Source: Acidobacteriota bacterium (GTDB taxonomy: Bacteria > Acidobacteriota > Thermoanaerobaculia > Gp7-AA8). From it: 64,000 nt of DNA. Shown in pieces: positions 41,207-49,837 of the stretch; the stretch's first letter is position 1; each line of letters begins with the position of its first letter. Location: assembly GCA_021325515.1 (NCBI GenBank), contig JAJPHC010000039.1:149774-213773 (forward strand), written 5' to 3'. The position numbers were made by a program, and so were the translations under genes. Under the pieces are notes generated by a model. That model made no database searches. It was not told the origin of the DNA and saw only the letters and a program-made list of their open reading frames with translations.

Positions 41207-43432
41207 CTAGCGGCCCGGCACCCCCGAAGCCATGGAAACGATCTCCACTCCTGTGTAGTAGTGCTTCAGGATCCGCTCGAAGCTCCAGCCGCGGAAGGCC
41301 ATTCCGTACGCGCCGGTCTGGCACATGCCGATGCCGTGTCCCCATCCTTTGCCGAAGAACGTGTAGCGGTCGCTGCCATCGGGATCCTTCGTCTTCTCGA
41401 TCACGAAGATGTTGTCCGGCACATTGAGCGACCAGCGCACCGGCAGGCCCTTCAGATCGATCACCCGGTTCCCTTCGGCGATCACCTGCAGTTCGGCGAT
41501 TCTCTGTGAAGCGTCGACCACGACGGGCCTGAGATCGATGAGCTGCTGAATCGGCTGGCGCTTGTTGATCGAGACGACGAGCTCCTGCGCCGTGTAGCTG
41601 CGCGTCCAGTTCGCAAAGGACGAAGTGCGGTCGAACGAGGCTCCGTCGTAATTCGCCTGCACGATCACGGCGACGACGCCATGGGCGCCGCGCTGCACGA
41701 ATGCGCGGTCGCCGGCCATCACCGGCACATTCGCATATTCCTGATAGCGGTCGCCGAGGCGGCGGAAGATGGGGATGCCCTGCGGCAATGAGAAGTTAGC
41801 CGGCTTGCCGTCGACCTTCATGACGAGCGTGCGGCCGTTGATCGATTGAATCTTTCCCGTCGCCTCTTCCAGCGCCTCATGCTTGCGCAGCCACGAGCCG
41901 AGCAGCGCATAGAGCTCTTCGCGCGGCATGGCCGCATTCAGGTCGATGCGGTCGATGTGCTGCGCCGGCATCACTCCATACTTGATGAGGAACGCTGCGG
42001 CGGCATATGCGGCCTGCTGCGGATCCGCCGTCTGCGCAAAGAAGTACTTCCGGTCCTCGGGCAGCGTGAGCGTGCGGCCATAGGTGTCGAGGCTGAAGAT
42101 CGCCGCGAGGTAGCGCAGCACGTCACCTCTCCGCGAAGAGGCGGGCACGGCGCCTGCGGCGGCCTGCTCGCCGATCAGGCGAATCGCGGCTTCGCCGGCC
42201 TTCTGCACGTCGTGCGCGCTCCAGCTCCCGCTCTCGCCGAGTCCGGCCATCGCCGCAAAGACGCGCGCGTTCACCTGCATCTCGTTGAGAATCCCGCTGT
42301 CCGCGCGGCCGGCGACGGACATCATCTCCAGCTCCACGCAACGCACCCGCTTCAGATACGGCTCATTCCGGTACGGAAACATCGTGACGACGTCGCTCGT
42401 CTCGCCGCCGCACGCCGCGGTGTAGAGCGCGTCGATCAGCTTCCCCTCGTAGGTGATCACCAGCCCGCGCGTGTCGTTCACGGCGCGCGTCGACATCGGA
42501 TCCTCACCGGAGAATCCGAGATAGGCCTGGCAGGCAGGTCCCGGACAGATGTCGTACCCCTCCGTCGCGAACTGCCCCATGTTGCGCACCGCGTACGTGC
42601 GCGCGGCGACGGCCTGCGCCTTCAGCGCCTCGAGCTCGTCATAGATCTTCGGCCCCATCTCCGCCGGCACGACACCGGCGAGATACTCCTCGAGGCCGAG
42701 CTCATTGATGATGTTGAGAAGACCGCGGCTGTTGATGAAGAGCCGCGCCGCGGTGCGATACGGCTTGTCGTTGATCTCCACCGTCTCTTCCGTGACCGGC
42801 ATGACCAGGAGCGACTGGCTTTCGATCGTGTATTGATCGCCCTCATCGTCCACGATCTGCAGCTTCTTCTCGAACGGCGTATCGGTCGGGCGGCGGACGA
42901 TCATCATCTCCTGTCCGTAGCCGCGCCGGGTCAGGTCGTCGCGCAGCGGCTGCGCGGAGCGCGTGTCGGAGAAATCACCGGCCACGATGCGGTACATCCC
43001 GCCGTTGGATGCCGAGGGATCGAACAGCTCGTCAACACGCTGACCGGTATCGGTGCGTAGTTTCGCCGCAAACGCGTCGGCGCTGTACTTGTCCGAAATG
43101 GCGGCGACCTGCACTCCGTAATGAAGATTCGTATCGGTGAGAGGAGCCGTGACCGAAAAGCCGCGCTTGAGCGTAGACGGCCCGGAATCGCTGACGAGGT
43201 AGTAACCGCCGTCGATCCGCGGAAACGTCACGCTGGTCTGATCGCTGAGAAGTCCGACGCGGATCTTCGGATCAGGAATCGCTTTGGGCAGCGTGCCGAT
43301 CGGCGTCAGGCGATTCGGCGCTGCCGGAAGCTGCGCAACAGGTGGCTGCGGGCTAACCGGCGGCTGCACCTGTGGCGGCGGGGCGGCGGTGCAGGCGGCG
43401 AGGAAGATTGCTGCGATGGTGATGCGCTTCAA
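41207..43432 (-). CDS. SpoIID/LytB-domain lipoprotein with SPOR-like domain
   Basis: 741-aa envelope protein. The start is TTG 43432 with AAGGAG 9 nt upstream, giving MKRITIAAIFLAAC, a lipoprotein signal with lipobox LAAC. A Pro-rich linker leads to a SPOR-like domain (about 120-210; HYGVQVAAISDKYSADAF), then the SpoIID domain (from about 265; YLAGVVPAEMG, LKAQAVAARTYAV) with a long insert and the C-terminal WGHGIGMCQTGA motif. SpoIID proteins cleave peptidoglycan glycan strands; SPOR domains bind denuded glycan. A role in cell-wall remodelling during division is likely. The ORF can extend to 43576 but only across the terminator. Confidence 0.88.
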   Translation of the reverse strand: MKRITIAAIFLAACTAAPPPQVQPPVSPQPPVAQLPAAPNRLTPIGTLPKAIPDPKIRVGLLSDQTSVTFPRIDGGYYLVSDSGPSTLKRGFSVTAPLTDTNLHYGVQVAAISDKYSADAFAAKLRTDTGQRVDELFDPSASNGGMYRIVAGDFSDTRSAQPLRDDLTRRGYGQEMMIVRRPTDTPFEKKLQIVDDEGDQYTIESQSLLVMPVTEETVEINDKPYRTAARLFINSRGLLNIINELGLEEYLAGVVPAEMGPKIYDELEALKAQAVAARTYAVRNMGQFATEGYDICPGPACQAYLGFSGEDPMSTRAVNDTRGLVITYEGKLIDALYTAACGGETSDVVTMFPYRNEPYLKRVRCVELEMMSVAGRADSGILNEMQVNARVFAAMAGLGESGSWSAHDVQKAGEAAIRLIGEQAAAGAVPASSRRGDVLRYLAAIFSLDTYGRTLTLPEDRKYFFAQTADPQQAAYAAAAFLIKYGVMPAQHIDRIDLNAAMPREELYALLGSWLRKHEALEEATGKIQSINGRTLVMKVDGKPANFSLPQGIPIFRRLGDRYQEYANVPVMAGDRAFVQRGAHGVVAVIVQANYDGASFDRTSSFANWTRSYTAQELVVSINKRQPIQQLIDLRPVVVDASQRIAELQVIAEGNRVIDLKGLPVRWSLNVPDNIFVIEKTKDPDGSDRYTFFGKGWGHGIGMCQTGAYGMAFRGWSFERILKHYYTGVEIVSMASGVPGR

Positions 43433-43530
43433 AATTGATGGCTCCTTCGTCGGGGGTAAACGGGTCGAGTAGGCAGTTTCAACGCGGGTTACGCTTCCAC
43501 TGCATTCTTCATTGCGCCGTCTTCCCTGCA

Positions 43531-43565
43531 AAAAGAAAACCCCCGCGACTGTAGAGCCGCGGGGG
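43531..43565 (-). terminator. Intrinsic terminator of the OmpA porin gene
   Basis: CCCCCGCG (43540-43547) and CGCGGGGG (43558-43565), with a minus-strand T-rich run (TTTTCTTTTT) at 43531-43539. It lies between the porin stop and the SpoIID gene. Confidence 0.9.
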
Positions 43566-43589
43566 CAGTGATGCATCGAAAAACTCCGA

Positions 43590-45041
43590 CTACGGAATGA
43601 TCAACCGGATCACGACACGGCGATTGCGCAGGCGGCCTTCCGCCGTGCTGTTGTCAGCAACCGGCTCGCGGCCGTCGTGGCCTTCGACCGTGATGCGCGA
43701 GGCGTCGATGCCATGGCGCGTCACCAGGTAATCGCGCACGGCCTCGGCCCTGCGGCGATCGAGATCCGCATTCGCTCCCGTCGCTTCACGATCATCCGTG
43801 TAGCCGATGACGATTGCCGTTGAGCTGGGCTCCTGCTTCATGCGTAGTGCAACGTCGTCGAGAATCGCCTTCGCGATGTTCGTCAGACGCGCCGAACCCG
43901 GCTCGAAGTGAATCTCATCCGTCCGCAGTTCCTGCGGCTGATGCGGCGGCGTCACCGGAGGCGCCTCGGGCGGCGGAACCGGAGCCGGTGCCGGAGGAGG
44001 CGGAGGCGGCGGCGGAACCGGAGTCGGTGCCGGAGGAGGCGGCGCGACGCTGGCCAGGTGCACCGGCGAGTACGTCAGGCCGACGAGTCCGCCGAGCGCG
44101 CAGTCATCGAGCTCCGTCACGCGGCACTCTTTGTGGTCATACGAGAACTTGTTCGCGTTGAAGCGGACGCCCGCATTGAGCGCCCATCCGCTCGTGCCGA
44201 ACCAGTGGCGAATGCCGGTCACGAGGAACACCGGCGACTTGGGCTTCACGTCACCGCCGTTGTAGAAGACGGTGTTGATCTCGTTCACCCAGTTCGTCGT
44301 GTGCCACCAGCCGACGGGGACATTCAAGCCGCCGTCGAGATGAATCTCGTTCGGCAGATCGGTGTCGACGCCGAGGTTGCTCTTGTCGGCGTCGCGCTTG
44401 CCAACGATCACGTACGTGCCCGACAGCGTTCCCATTCCATGCGTGAAATGGAGACCGAGGCCGTAGTTCGCGTTGTTGGTCGCGATGCCGCTGTTGTCGC
44501 TGCCCGTCGGCAGAGCAATGAAACCCGACAGCGCGAGCTTGCTGGGGTTCGTGTTGTCCAGCAGCGCGATCTTCGTCGCCAGACGAACGTCGCCCGACCC
44601 GCTGTCGGTGAAACGGCCCTGATACAGCCAGCCGTTGATGAAGCCCGCGCGGTCATTTCCGTGATTCTGCAGGCGGTCCCACGGAACCATGACCGAGCCT
44701 TCCCAACGATCGGTAAAGCCATAACCGACCGAAGCGCTCACGCGATAGAGGTCGTAACCCATATCGCGATACTTGCGCGCCGACAGCGGCGCAAACTGGC
44801 GCGCCGGTGCAGCGAGAAGATCGAAATCCTGGAAGTACACACCAAACGAAAGATCACCGCGGTGCAGCGTATCGCCGGTGATCGTGGTGAACAGACCGGT
44901 CTCACCACTCCATGTCGGAGCAACGAGATTCAGCTGATCATCACGAGTGATGGTCGCACCACCAGTCTGCGCGAATGCAGACCCGGCGACCAGAAGACAC
45001 AATAGGGGCAGAAGCAGCCGACGTAGACGGAACAAAATCAC
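43590..45041 (-). CDS. OmpA-family outer-membrane barrel protein
   Basis: 483-aa outer-membrane protein. Signal peptide (LLLPLLCLLVAGSAFA), an N-terminal beta barrel (about 30-320) with alternating aromatic strands, a Pro-rich linker (APPPPAPTPVPPPP) and a C-terminal OmpA domain (EIHFEPGSARLT, VIGYTDDREATG, NRRVVIRL) binding peptidoglycan. The barrel is larger than the classical eight-strand OmpA. Divergent from the BamA-like gene with a shared 127-nt promoter region. Confidence 0.92.
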   Translation of the reverse strand: MILFRLRRLLLPLLCLLVAGSAFAQTGGATITRDDQLNLVAPTWSGETGLFTTITGDTLHRGDLSFGVYFQDFDLLAAPARQFAPLSARKYRDMGYDLYRVSASVGYGFTDRWEGSVMVPWDRLQNHGNDRAGFINGWLYQGRFTDSGSGDVRLATKIALLDNTNPSKLALSGFIALPTGSDNSGIATNNANYGLGLHFTHGMGTLSGTYVIVGKRDADKSNLGVDTDLPNEIHLDGGLNVPVGWWHTTNWVNEINTVFYNGGDVKPKSPVFLVTGIRHWFGTSGWALNAGVRFNANKFSYDHKECRVTELDDCALGGLVGLTYSPVHLASVAPPPPAPTPVPPPPPPPPAPAPVPPPEAPPVTPPHQPQELRTDEIHFEPGSARLTNIAKAILDDVALRMKQEPSSTAIVIGYTDDREATGANADLDRRRAEAVRDYLVTRHGIDASRITVEGHDGREPVADNSTAEGRLRNRRVVIRLIIP

Positions 45042-45168
45042 ACCTCCTCAAAGCAAGTACGCACGCACTCTGTCGCAGCTATTCGCCGCACTACAAAACG
45101 TGTGCCAAACAGCTCGGCTGTGGATTCCCTAACCATTTCAACTCGTTGACTTTACCATAGGTGGCCTT

Positions 45169-46392
45169 ATGCGACTGCGAACCATCCCCACCGCCGTTCT
45201 CGCGTTGCTCCCCCTCACGACCTGCCTCTTTGGGCAGACCGCACCGCAGGAAACGCCGGCCACGCCGCCTCCTCCCACGCTGTCCGGAACTGCAGCGGGC
45301 GCCTATGACAGGCGTGATGCACTTCCCTACGTCAACATCTATCTTCCGGAAGGCCAGGCGAGCATCCGGCTCAGAAAACTGATCCGCAATGTGCTGTTCG
45401 AGAGCCAGATCGATTACCGCTTCGTGAACGGCGACATCTCCACGTTCCTCCGCTACAAGTACTACGCGCGCAATTTCACGTACCGCCTGGGCGTCTTCGA
45501 CACGATCGGCTTTCCCGACGTCGGCTCCTCCAGCAAGCAGGAGTTCGAGCGCGTGCGCGGAGGTCTCCTCCTCGTCGAAGTTCCCCGCGACTACAACAAC
45601 CGCTATTTCTGGCTTCTGCAGGATGACCGCCTCACGTTCGGCGATCTCACCCATCCCGACAATCGCAAGAACAACATCTATACGAAGTTCGGCTACCAGT
45701 TCGGCACGCAGTTCGATGAGCGGATGAATGCGATCGTCGGTGAAACGCGCGGCCGGATCGTTCCCGTACTTACGGCGTTTCGCGAGCTCGGTCCGCAGAA
45801 GTTCGGACTTGCCGCTGCGATTACCGAATCGGCAAAGGTTGCCACCGGCGATTACCACTACACCAAACTCGAATCAGAAGCGCTCCGCCGCTTCGACATC
45901 ACCGGCACGTCGTTCCTCGTCTCGCGGCTGCACGGCGGCGTGTTCCTCACTCGCGGCCTGGCGGAGAACACGACGCCGACCACGCCGGCGATCTCGCTCT
46001 ACACGATTCCGCAGTACGAGATGTTCAAGATGGGAGGGCGAGACGCGCTCAAGGGAGTCGGCGACCGCGCCGATTCCGAGGGGACCCATGAGGCGCATGT
46101 GACGAACGAGTACTTCGTGCCGGTGTTCCGCAATCGCGACTACCGGACGATGGCGCTGCACTGGAACACGCTGTACGGCATCGGCTACGTAGGCGCGGGC
46201 TCCGTCGGCTATGACTACCGCGCACTGACGAAGTCGGAGAATCTCGTCGTCGACGCCGGCCTCGGTGGGGAGGCCAGCATCGCCGTACGCGATTTCGAGG
46301 TGCTGCTCAGCGTCGTTTATGCGCACACGTTGCACGCTCCCGACAATCTGAAAGGGAGCAAGGTGCGGTTCTCGATTCGGACGGTGCGTTGA
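45169..46392 (+). CDS. BamA/Omp85-like outer-membrane barrel protein without POTRA
   Basis: 407-aa exported protein; signal peptide 1-22 (LALLPLTTCLFG), a Pro-rich linker, then beta strands throughout ending in aromatic/basic FSIRTVR. The segment YEMFKMGGRDALKGVGD, followed by strands like FVPVFRNRDY, resembles the L6 region and last strands of Omp85 barrels. No POTRA domains are visible. It is most likely a pore or lipid/protein insertion barrel. Start at ATG 45169, 127 nt from the divergent OmpA porin. Confidence 0.75.
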   Translation: MRLRTIPTAVLALLPLTTCLFGQTAPQETPATPPPPTLSGTAAGAYDRRDALPYVNIYLPEGQASIRLRKLIRNVLFESQIDYRFVNGDISTFLRYKYYARNFTYRLGVFDTIGFPDVGSSSKQEFERVRGGLLLVEVPRDYNNRYFWLLQDDRLTFGDLTHPDNRKNNIYTKFGYQFGTQFDERMNAIVGETRGRIVPVLTAFRELGPQKFGLAAAITESAKVATGDYHYTKLESEALRRFDITGTSFLVSRLHGGVFLTRGLAENTTPTTPAISLYTIPQYEMFKMGGRDALKGVGDRADSEGTHEAHVTNEYFVPVFRNRDYRTMALHWNTLYGIGYVGAGSVGYDYRALTKSENLVVDAGLGGEASIAVRDFEVLLSVVYAHTLHAPDNLKGSKVRFSIRTVR

Positions 46393-46442
46393 TGGCCGCG
46401 CGGGCCCGCGGGCGCGTGGGCTCGCGGCCGTTCAACGCCTGC

Positions 46443-46470
46443 AAAAAAGAAAAGCGGACTTTCGTCCGCT
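46443..46470 (-). terminator. Intrinsic terminator of the BON-domain gene
   Basis: AGCGGAC (46453-46459), TTTC, GTCCGCT (46464-46470), with the minus-strand T tract TTTCTTTTTT (46443-46452). GCGGGC/GCCCGC palindromes flank it at 46399-46430 and 46501-46526. Confidence 0.85.
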
Positions 46471-46536
46471 GATTCGATGCAATGAATGGTTAGATTCACC
46501 GCGGGCCCGCGAATCCGCGAGCCCGCAAAACTATTT

Positions 46537-47013
46537 CTAGTGCGTCAGATCCGACTGCACCGATCTCACGCCATCGACATTCTTCACCAGCTCGATCGCG
46601 ACCTGCTTCTGCAGCTCGGAGTGCACGGTGCCCGCGATGCGGACGACGCCGTGCTGGCTGTCGACGCGCAGCTTGCAGCCATCCAGTGAACGGTGGCGTG
46701 CGAGCGCGCGCTCTGCAGCACGGAGAATCACTCCGTCATCGGGAGCGCTCGTGAGCTGAATCAGGTTCGCCACTCGCGTGTAACCGAGACTCGTCGCGAT
46801 GCGGCCTGCATCCTCGGCCTTGAGGTTCGAGTCGGTACGGCCGCGCAGAATCACGATTCCGCCGACCTCGTAAACCTGCAGCCGGTCGATATCGCTCAAT
46901 CCCGCCGCACGGAACGAATTCGTCAGATCCACTGCCTCGGGCTGATCCGCATGAAGCGTGACAGGCATCAGGAGTACGACCAGCGCTGCGAGACTCAAAA
47001 GGGACTGTTTCAT
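46537..47013 (-). CDS. Periplasmic BON-domain protein
   Basis: 158-aa exported protein from ATG 47013 (MKQSLLSLAALVVLLMP, signal peptide). Two BON domains follow, one from about residue 30 (LQVYEVGGIVILRGRTDS) and one from about 100 (KLRVDSQHGVVRIAGTV). BON domains bind phospholipid or envelope components. The GTG at 47028 is less likely because GAGGAA lies 9 nt before 47013. Confidence 0.88.
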   Translation of the reverse strand: MKQSLLSLAALVVLLMPVTLHADQPEAVDLTNSFRAAGLSDIDRLQVYEVGGIVILRGRTDSNLKAEDAGRIATSLGYTRVANLIQLTSAPDDGVILRAAERALARHRSLDGCKLRVDSQHGVVRIAGTVHSELQKQVAIELVKNVDGVRSVQSDLTH

Positions 47014-47046
47014 TTGGGGGTTCCTCACTTCTCTAACGGAACTTAT

Positions 47047-47205
47047 TTAGAGCAGGGGACGTGCCATGTTCGGATCGATCGATACAACCGAGGGCTCTTC
47101 GGGGGTGATTCCCTGAGTCTTGTGGATGTAGACACGCCAGACGAGCAGCAGTGCCAGACAGAGCAGGACGATGATCGCGAGAAGTGCACCGATGCGCCGG
47201 GCCAC
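47047..47205 (-). CDS. Small single-span membrane protein
   Basis: 52-aa ORF from GTG 47205 to TAA 47047. One clear membrane helix (IGALLAIIVLLCLALLLVW) preceded by Arg residues is followed by a polar periplasmic tail (GITPEEPSVVSIDPN). An in-frame TAA directly upstream fixes the start. It is on the same strand as and 33 nt upstream of the BON gene, so the two may form an operon. Function unknown. Confidence 0.5.
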   Translation of the reverse strand: MARRIGALLAIIVLLCLALLLVWRVYIHKTQGITPEEPSVVSIDPNMARPLL

Positions 47206-47271
47206 GGGAACATCTTAACAGGCCGAAGGCAGCAGCCTGCCCCTCCCCCTGCTGTCTGCTACAGTTCCCCA

Positions 47272-49011
47272 ATGCCCCGCATCCACGTCCTCCCCTCGGA
47301 TCTCGTCAATCAGATCGCGGCGGGTGAGGTGGTCGAGCGTCCCGCTTCCGTCGTCAAGGAACTGATCGAGAACTCCATCGATGCCGGCGCCAACACGATC
47401 GACGTTCTCCTCGAGAGCGGCGGGCGCAAGCTCATCGAGATTCGCGACGACGGCTGCGGCATGCAGGCCGATGATGCACGGCTCGCGCTCGAACGCCATG
47501 CGACGTCGAAGATCCGTTTCTTCGACGATCTGACGCGCGTCCGCACGCTCGGCTTTCGCGGCGAAGCACTGCCGTCGATCGCCAGCGTCTCGCGCTTCAC
47601 GCTCACGACGTTTGACGGCGAGAGCGAGCATGCGATCGAGATCGAATGCGATCCGCTCACCGGCCAGCGCACGCAGCGCCCCGCGGCGCGCGACCGCGGC
47701 ACGACGATCAGCGTGCGCGAGCTGTTCGAGAACGTTCCCGCGCGCCGCAAGTTCCTCCGGAGTGCCGAAGCCGAGTTCCGCTCGATCGTGAGCGTCGTGA
47801 CGTCTTACGCGCTGCTCCTCCACTCGCGCGCCTTTCGCGTCGAACACAACGGCCGCGTCGTGCTCGACGTCCCCGCCACCCTCACTCAGCGCGAGCGCGT
47901 CCTGCAGATCCTCGGCGACGACGCAGCGGAGAGCCTCGAGGAAATCGACACGACGATCGGTGAGGCGCGCGCGACCGGATGGGTCACCCGCGGCCTCCGC
48001 TTCGGCAGCCGGCGCAATCAGTTCTTCTTCGTGAACAACCGGCTCGTGAAGGACCGCGTCCTGACGCACGCCGCGAATCGCGCGGCGGATCAGTTCGACT
48101 TCGACGGTCATCCGGCCATCGTGCTCTACCTCGAAGTGCCTCCCGAATTCGTCGACGTCAACGTTCATCCGGCGAAGACCGAGGTTCGCTTCCGCGATTC
48201 GGGCATCGTGCACGTCGTGGTCGAGCAGGGAATCAAAAAAGCCCTCGGCGGCGCGGAGGAAGGCTCGGGGCTGCTCTCGCACGAACCGATGTTGATTCCT
48301 CCGACGGTCGCGCCGGTGGTGCCGCGCATCGAATACACGCCTCTCTTTCAGCAGCGGCCCGTCGTCCAGCCGCCGCGTCCCGCGCAGACGGCGACACTCC
48401 CGGAGCCGGAGATCGAGCTTCCTCCGCAACTCGGAGACCTGCAGGGACGCGTCATCGGCCAGTACCGTCTCAGCTACATCCTCCTCGATACACCCGGTGG
48501 ACTGCGGATCGTCGATCAGCACGTAGCGCACGAGCGCGTGCTCTACGACCGGTTTCATGCGCGGCTTGCGCAGCACGCACCCGCATCGCAGAAGCTGCTC
48601 ACGCCCCTTCTGTACGAGGCGGGAGCGTCGGAGAGCGCCGTGCTCGATTCGCACGCGGGCGAGCTGCGCGCGATCGGGTTCGAGATCGAGCGCTTCTCCG
48701 GGAACACGTTTGCGATCTCGGCCCTCCCCGCGGAACTGGTGAAGAACGACGTCGACTCGTTTCTTCGCAAGCTGATCGATGCCTCGATCGATGAGCATCG
48801 CTCGCATCTGATTGCGGTGCGCGAGAAGGTCTGCGCGTCGCTCGCATGCCAGGCGGCGATCAAAGTCCACCGCCCGCTCGGCGGCGAAGAGATGGCGCGG
48901 CTGGTCGCGGAGCTGCTGCAGTCGTCGAATCCCTTCGCCTGCCCGCATGGACGGCCGATCATCGTCGACATTCGTCATCTCGACATCGAGCGGCACTTCC
49001 ACAGGAAGTAG
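47272..49011 (+). CDS. mutL: DNA mismatch repair protein MutL
   Basis: 579-aa MutL. GHKL ATPase motifs ENSIDAGA, DDGCGM and GFRGEALPS are intact, with DVNVHPAK at the end of the N-domain. The C-terminal domain has DQHVAHERVLYD, ACQAAIK and CPHGRP, close to the endonuclease motif set; the last Glu of DQHAx2Ex4E is Asp here. This suggests an intrinsic nicking endonuclease, as in bacteria without MutH. The start is ATG 47272, despite an in-frame opening to 46693. Confidence 0.95.
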   Translation: MPRIHVLPSDLVNQIAAGEVVERPASVVKELIENSIDAGANTIDVLLESGGRKLIEIRDDGCGMQADDARLALERHATSKIRFFDDLTRVRTLGFRGEALPSIASVSRFTLTTFDGESEHAIEIECDPLTGQRTQRPAARDRGTTISVRELFENVPARRKFLRSAEAEFRSIVSVVTSYALLLHSRAFRVEHNGRVVLDVPATLTQRERVLQILGDDAAESLEEIDTTIGEARATGWVTRGLRFGSRRNQFFFVNNRLVKDRVLTHAANRAADQFDFDGHPAIVLYLEVPPEFVDVNVHPAKTEVRFRDSGIVHVVVEQGIKKALGGAEEGSGLLSHEPMLIPPTVAPVVPRIEYTPLFQQRPVVQPPRPAQTATLPEPEIELPPQLGDLQGRVIGQYRLSYILLDTPGGLRIVDQHVAHERVLYDRFHARLAQHAPASQKLLTPLLYEAGASESAVLDSHAGELRAIGFEIERFSGNTFAISALPAELVKNDVDSFLRKLIDASIDEHRSHLIAVREKVCASLACQAAIKVHRPLGGEEMARLVAELLQSSNPFACPHGRPIIVDIRHLDIERHFHRK

Positions 49012-49086
49012 AGTTTTCGAGCTCCGGCTCTCTGGGGCTCGGGGACGCTGGGCACCATGCGCCGAGTGCCGAGGTATCTTCAGTTG

Positions 49087-49473
49087 ATGGAGCCAAAGAA
49101 GCTCGGAAGGCTTGGAGAGCGCCGCGCTGCATGGTTTTACCGTCTGCGGGGCTACGCGATCGTCGAGCGCAACCTCCGGCTGAGCGACGGCGAGATCGAT
49201 CTCGTCGCGCGGCGGGGGAAGATCGCGGCGATCGTCGAAGTGAAGACGCGGCAGACGCTCGCTGCCGGCGAGGGCTACGAGGCAGTGAACCGCGCGAAGC
49301 GCGAGCGCCTCGTGCGGCTGGGCGAGCAATACGCGGCTCGCCATCCCGAGGCGATGCTGCGCTACGACATCCTCTCGCTCTACTGGAACGGATGGCGATT
49401 CGAGGTGCGGCATTTCCCCGACGCATTTCGCCCCGTCGCCGACGCGCAGCGTCCCTGGCTGTGGCGCGCGTAA
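49087..49473 (+). CDS. YraN/UPF0102 family nuclease-like protein
   Basis: 128-aa protein of the UPF0102 family, start ATG 49087 (MEPKKLGRLGERRAAWF). The nuclease-like core GEIDLVARRG and IVEVKTRQ resembles Holliday-junction resolvase folds with Asp and Glu/Lys residues in place. Function is not established. It lies 75 nt downstream of mutL, so a DNA-repair link is possible. Confidence 0.9.
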   Translation: MEPKKLGRLGERRAAWFYRLRGYAIVERNLRLSDGEIDLVARRGKIAAIVEVKTRQTLAAGEGYEAVNRAKRERLVRLGEQYAARHPEAMLRYDILSLYWNGWRFEVRHFPDAFRPVADAQRPWLWRA

Positions 49474-49837
49474 CCGGCGCCTAACAAGCGGCTGCACCCG
49501 GTCGAAACTGTGACGCGATCGTAACGTGCGCTCCGGCGAATTGAATCGGTCCCCCGGGATCTTGAATTTCGCAAACCTCCACTAACCACTCGCTGCACCA
49601 CAAACCGCTGCAACGGCGCGGCTTTCTACGCAATACGCCCGCTCTGGCGCGATGGCCGCCGCAATGCACTTACAACCGGCATGGAATCGCGGACTTGTGA
49701 CGCGACGGTTACGGCCGGTCGCGTGACGCAGCCGGGTCTGCAATCGAGATCTCCACGAAAGAGGTGACCGCGAACCAACAACATCACGACCGGCCTTTCA
49801 TTCACAAACTCACCTTCAAAGATTCAGGAGGACATGC
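49474..49837 (+). promoter_or_regulatory. Long leader/promoter region of the TonB receptor gene
   Basis: A 364-nt spacer with no convincing ORF. It is less GC-skewed than coding DNA and contains CAGGAGGAC (49825-49833), a strong ribosome site. No repeat of the kinds seen elsewhere and no clear riboswitch are visible. The receptor promoter is probably here. Confidence 0.4.

Noticed and set aside
47215..49497. 760-codon minus-strand ORF opposite mutL and yraN
   Set aside because: The composition (Arg, Asp, Val, Leu, His) is that of an antisense shadow; MutL on the plus strand has full motifs.
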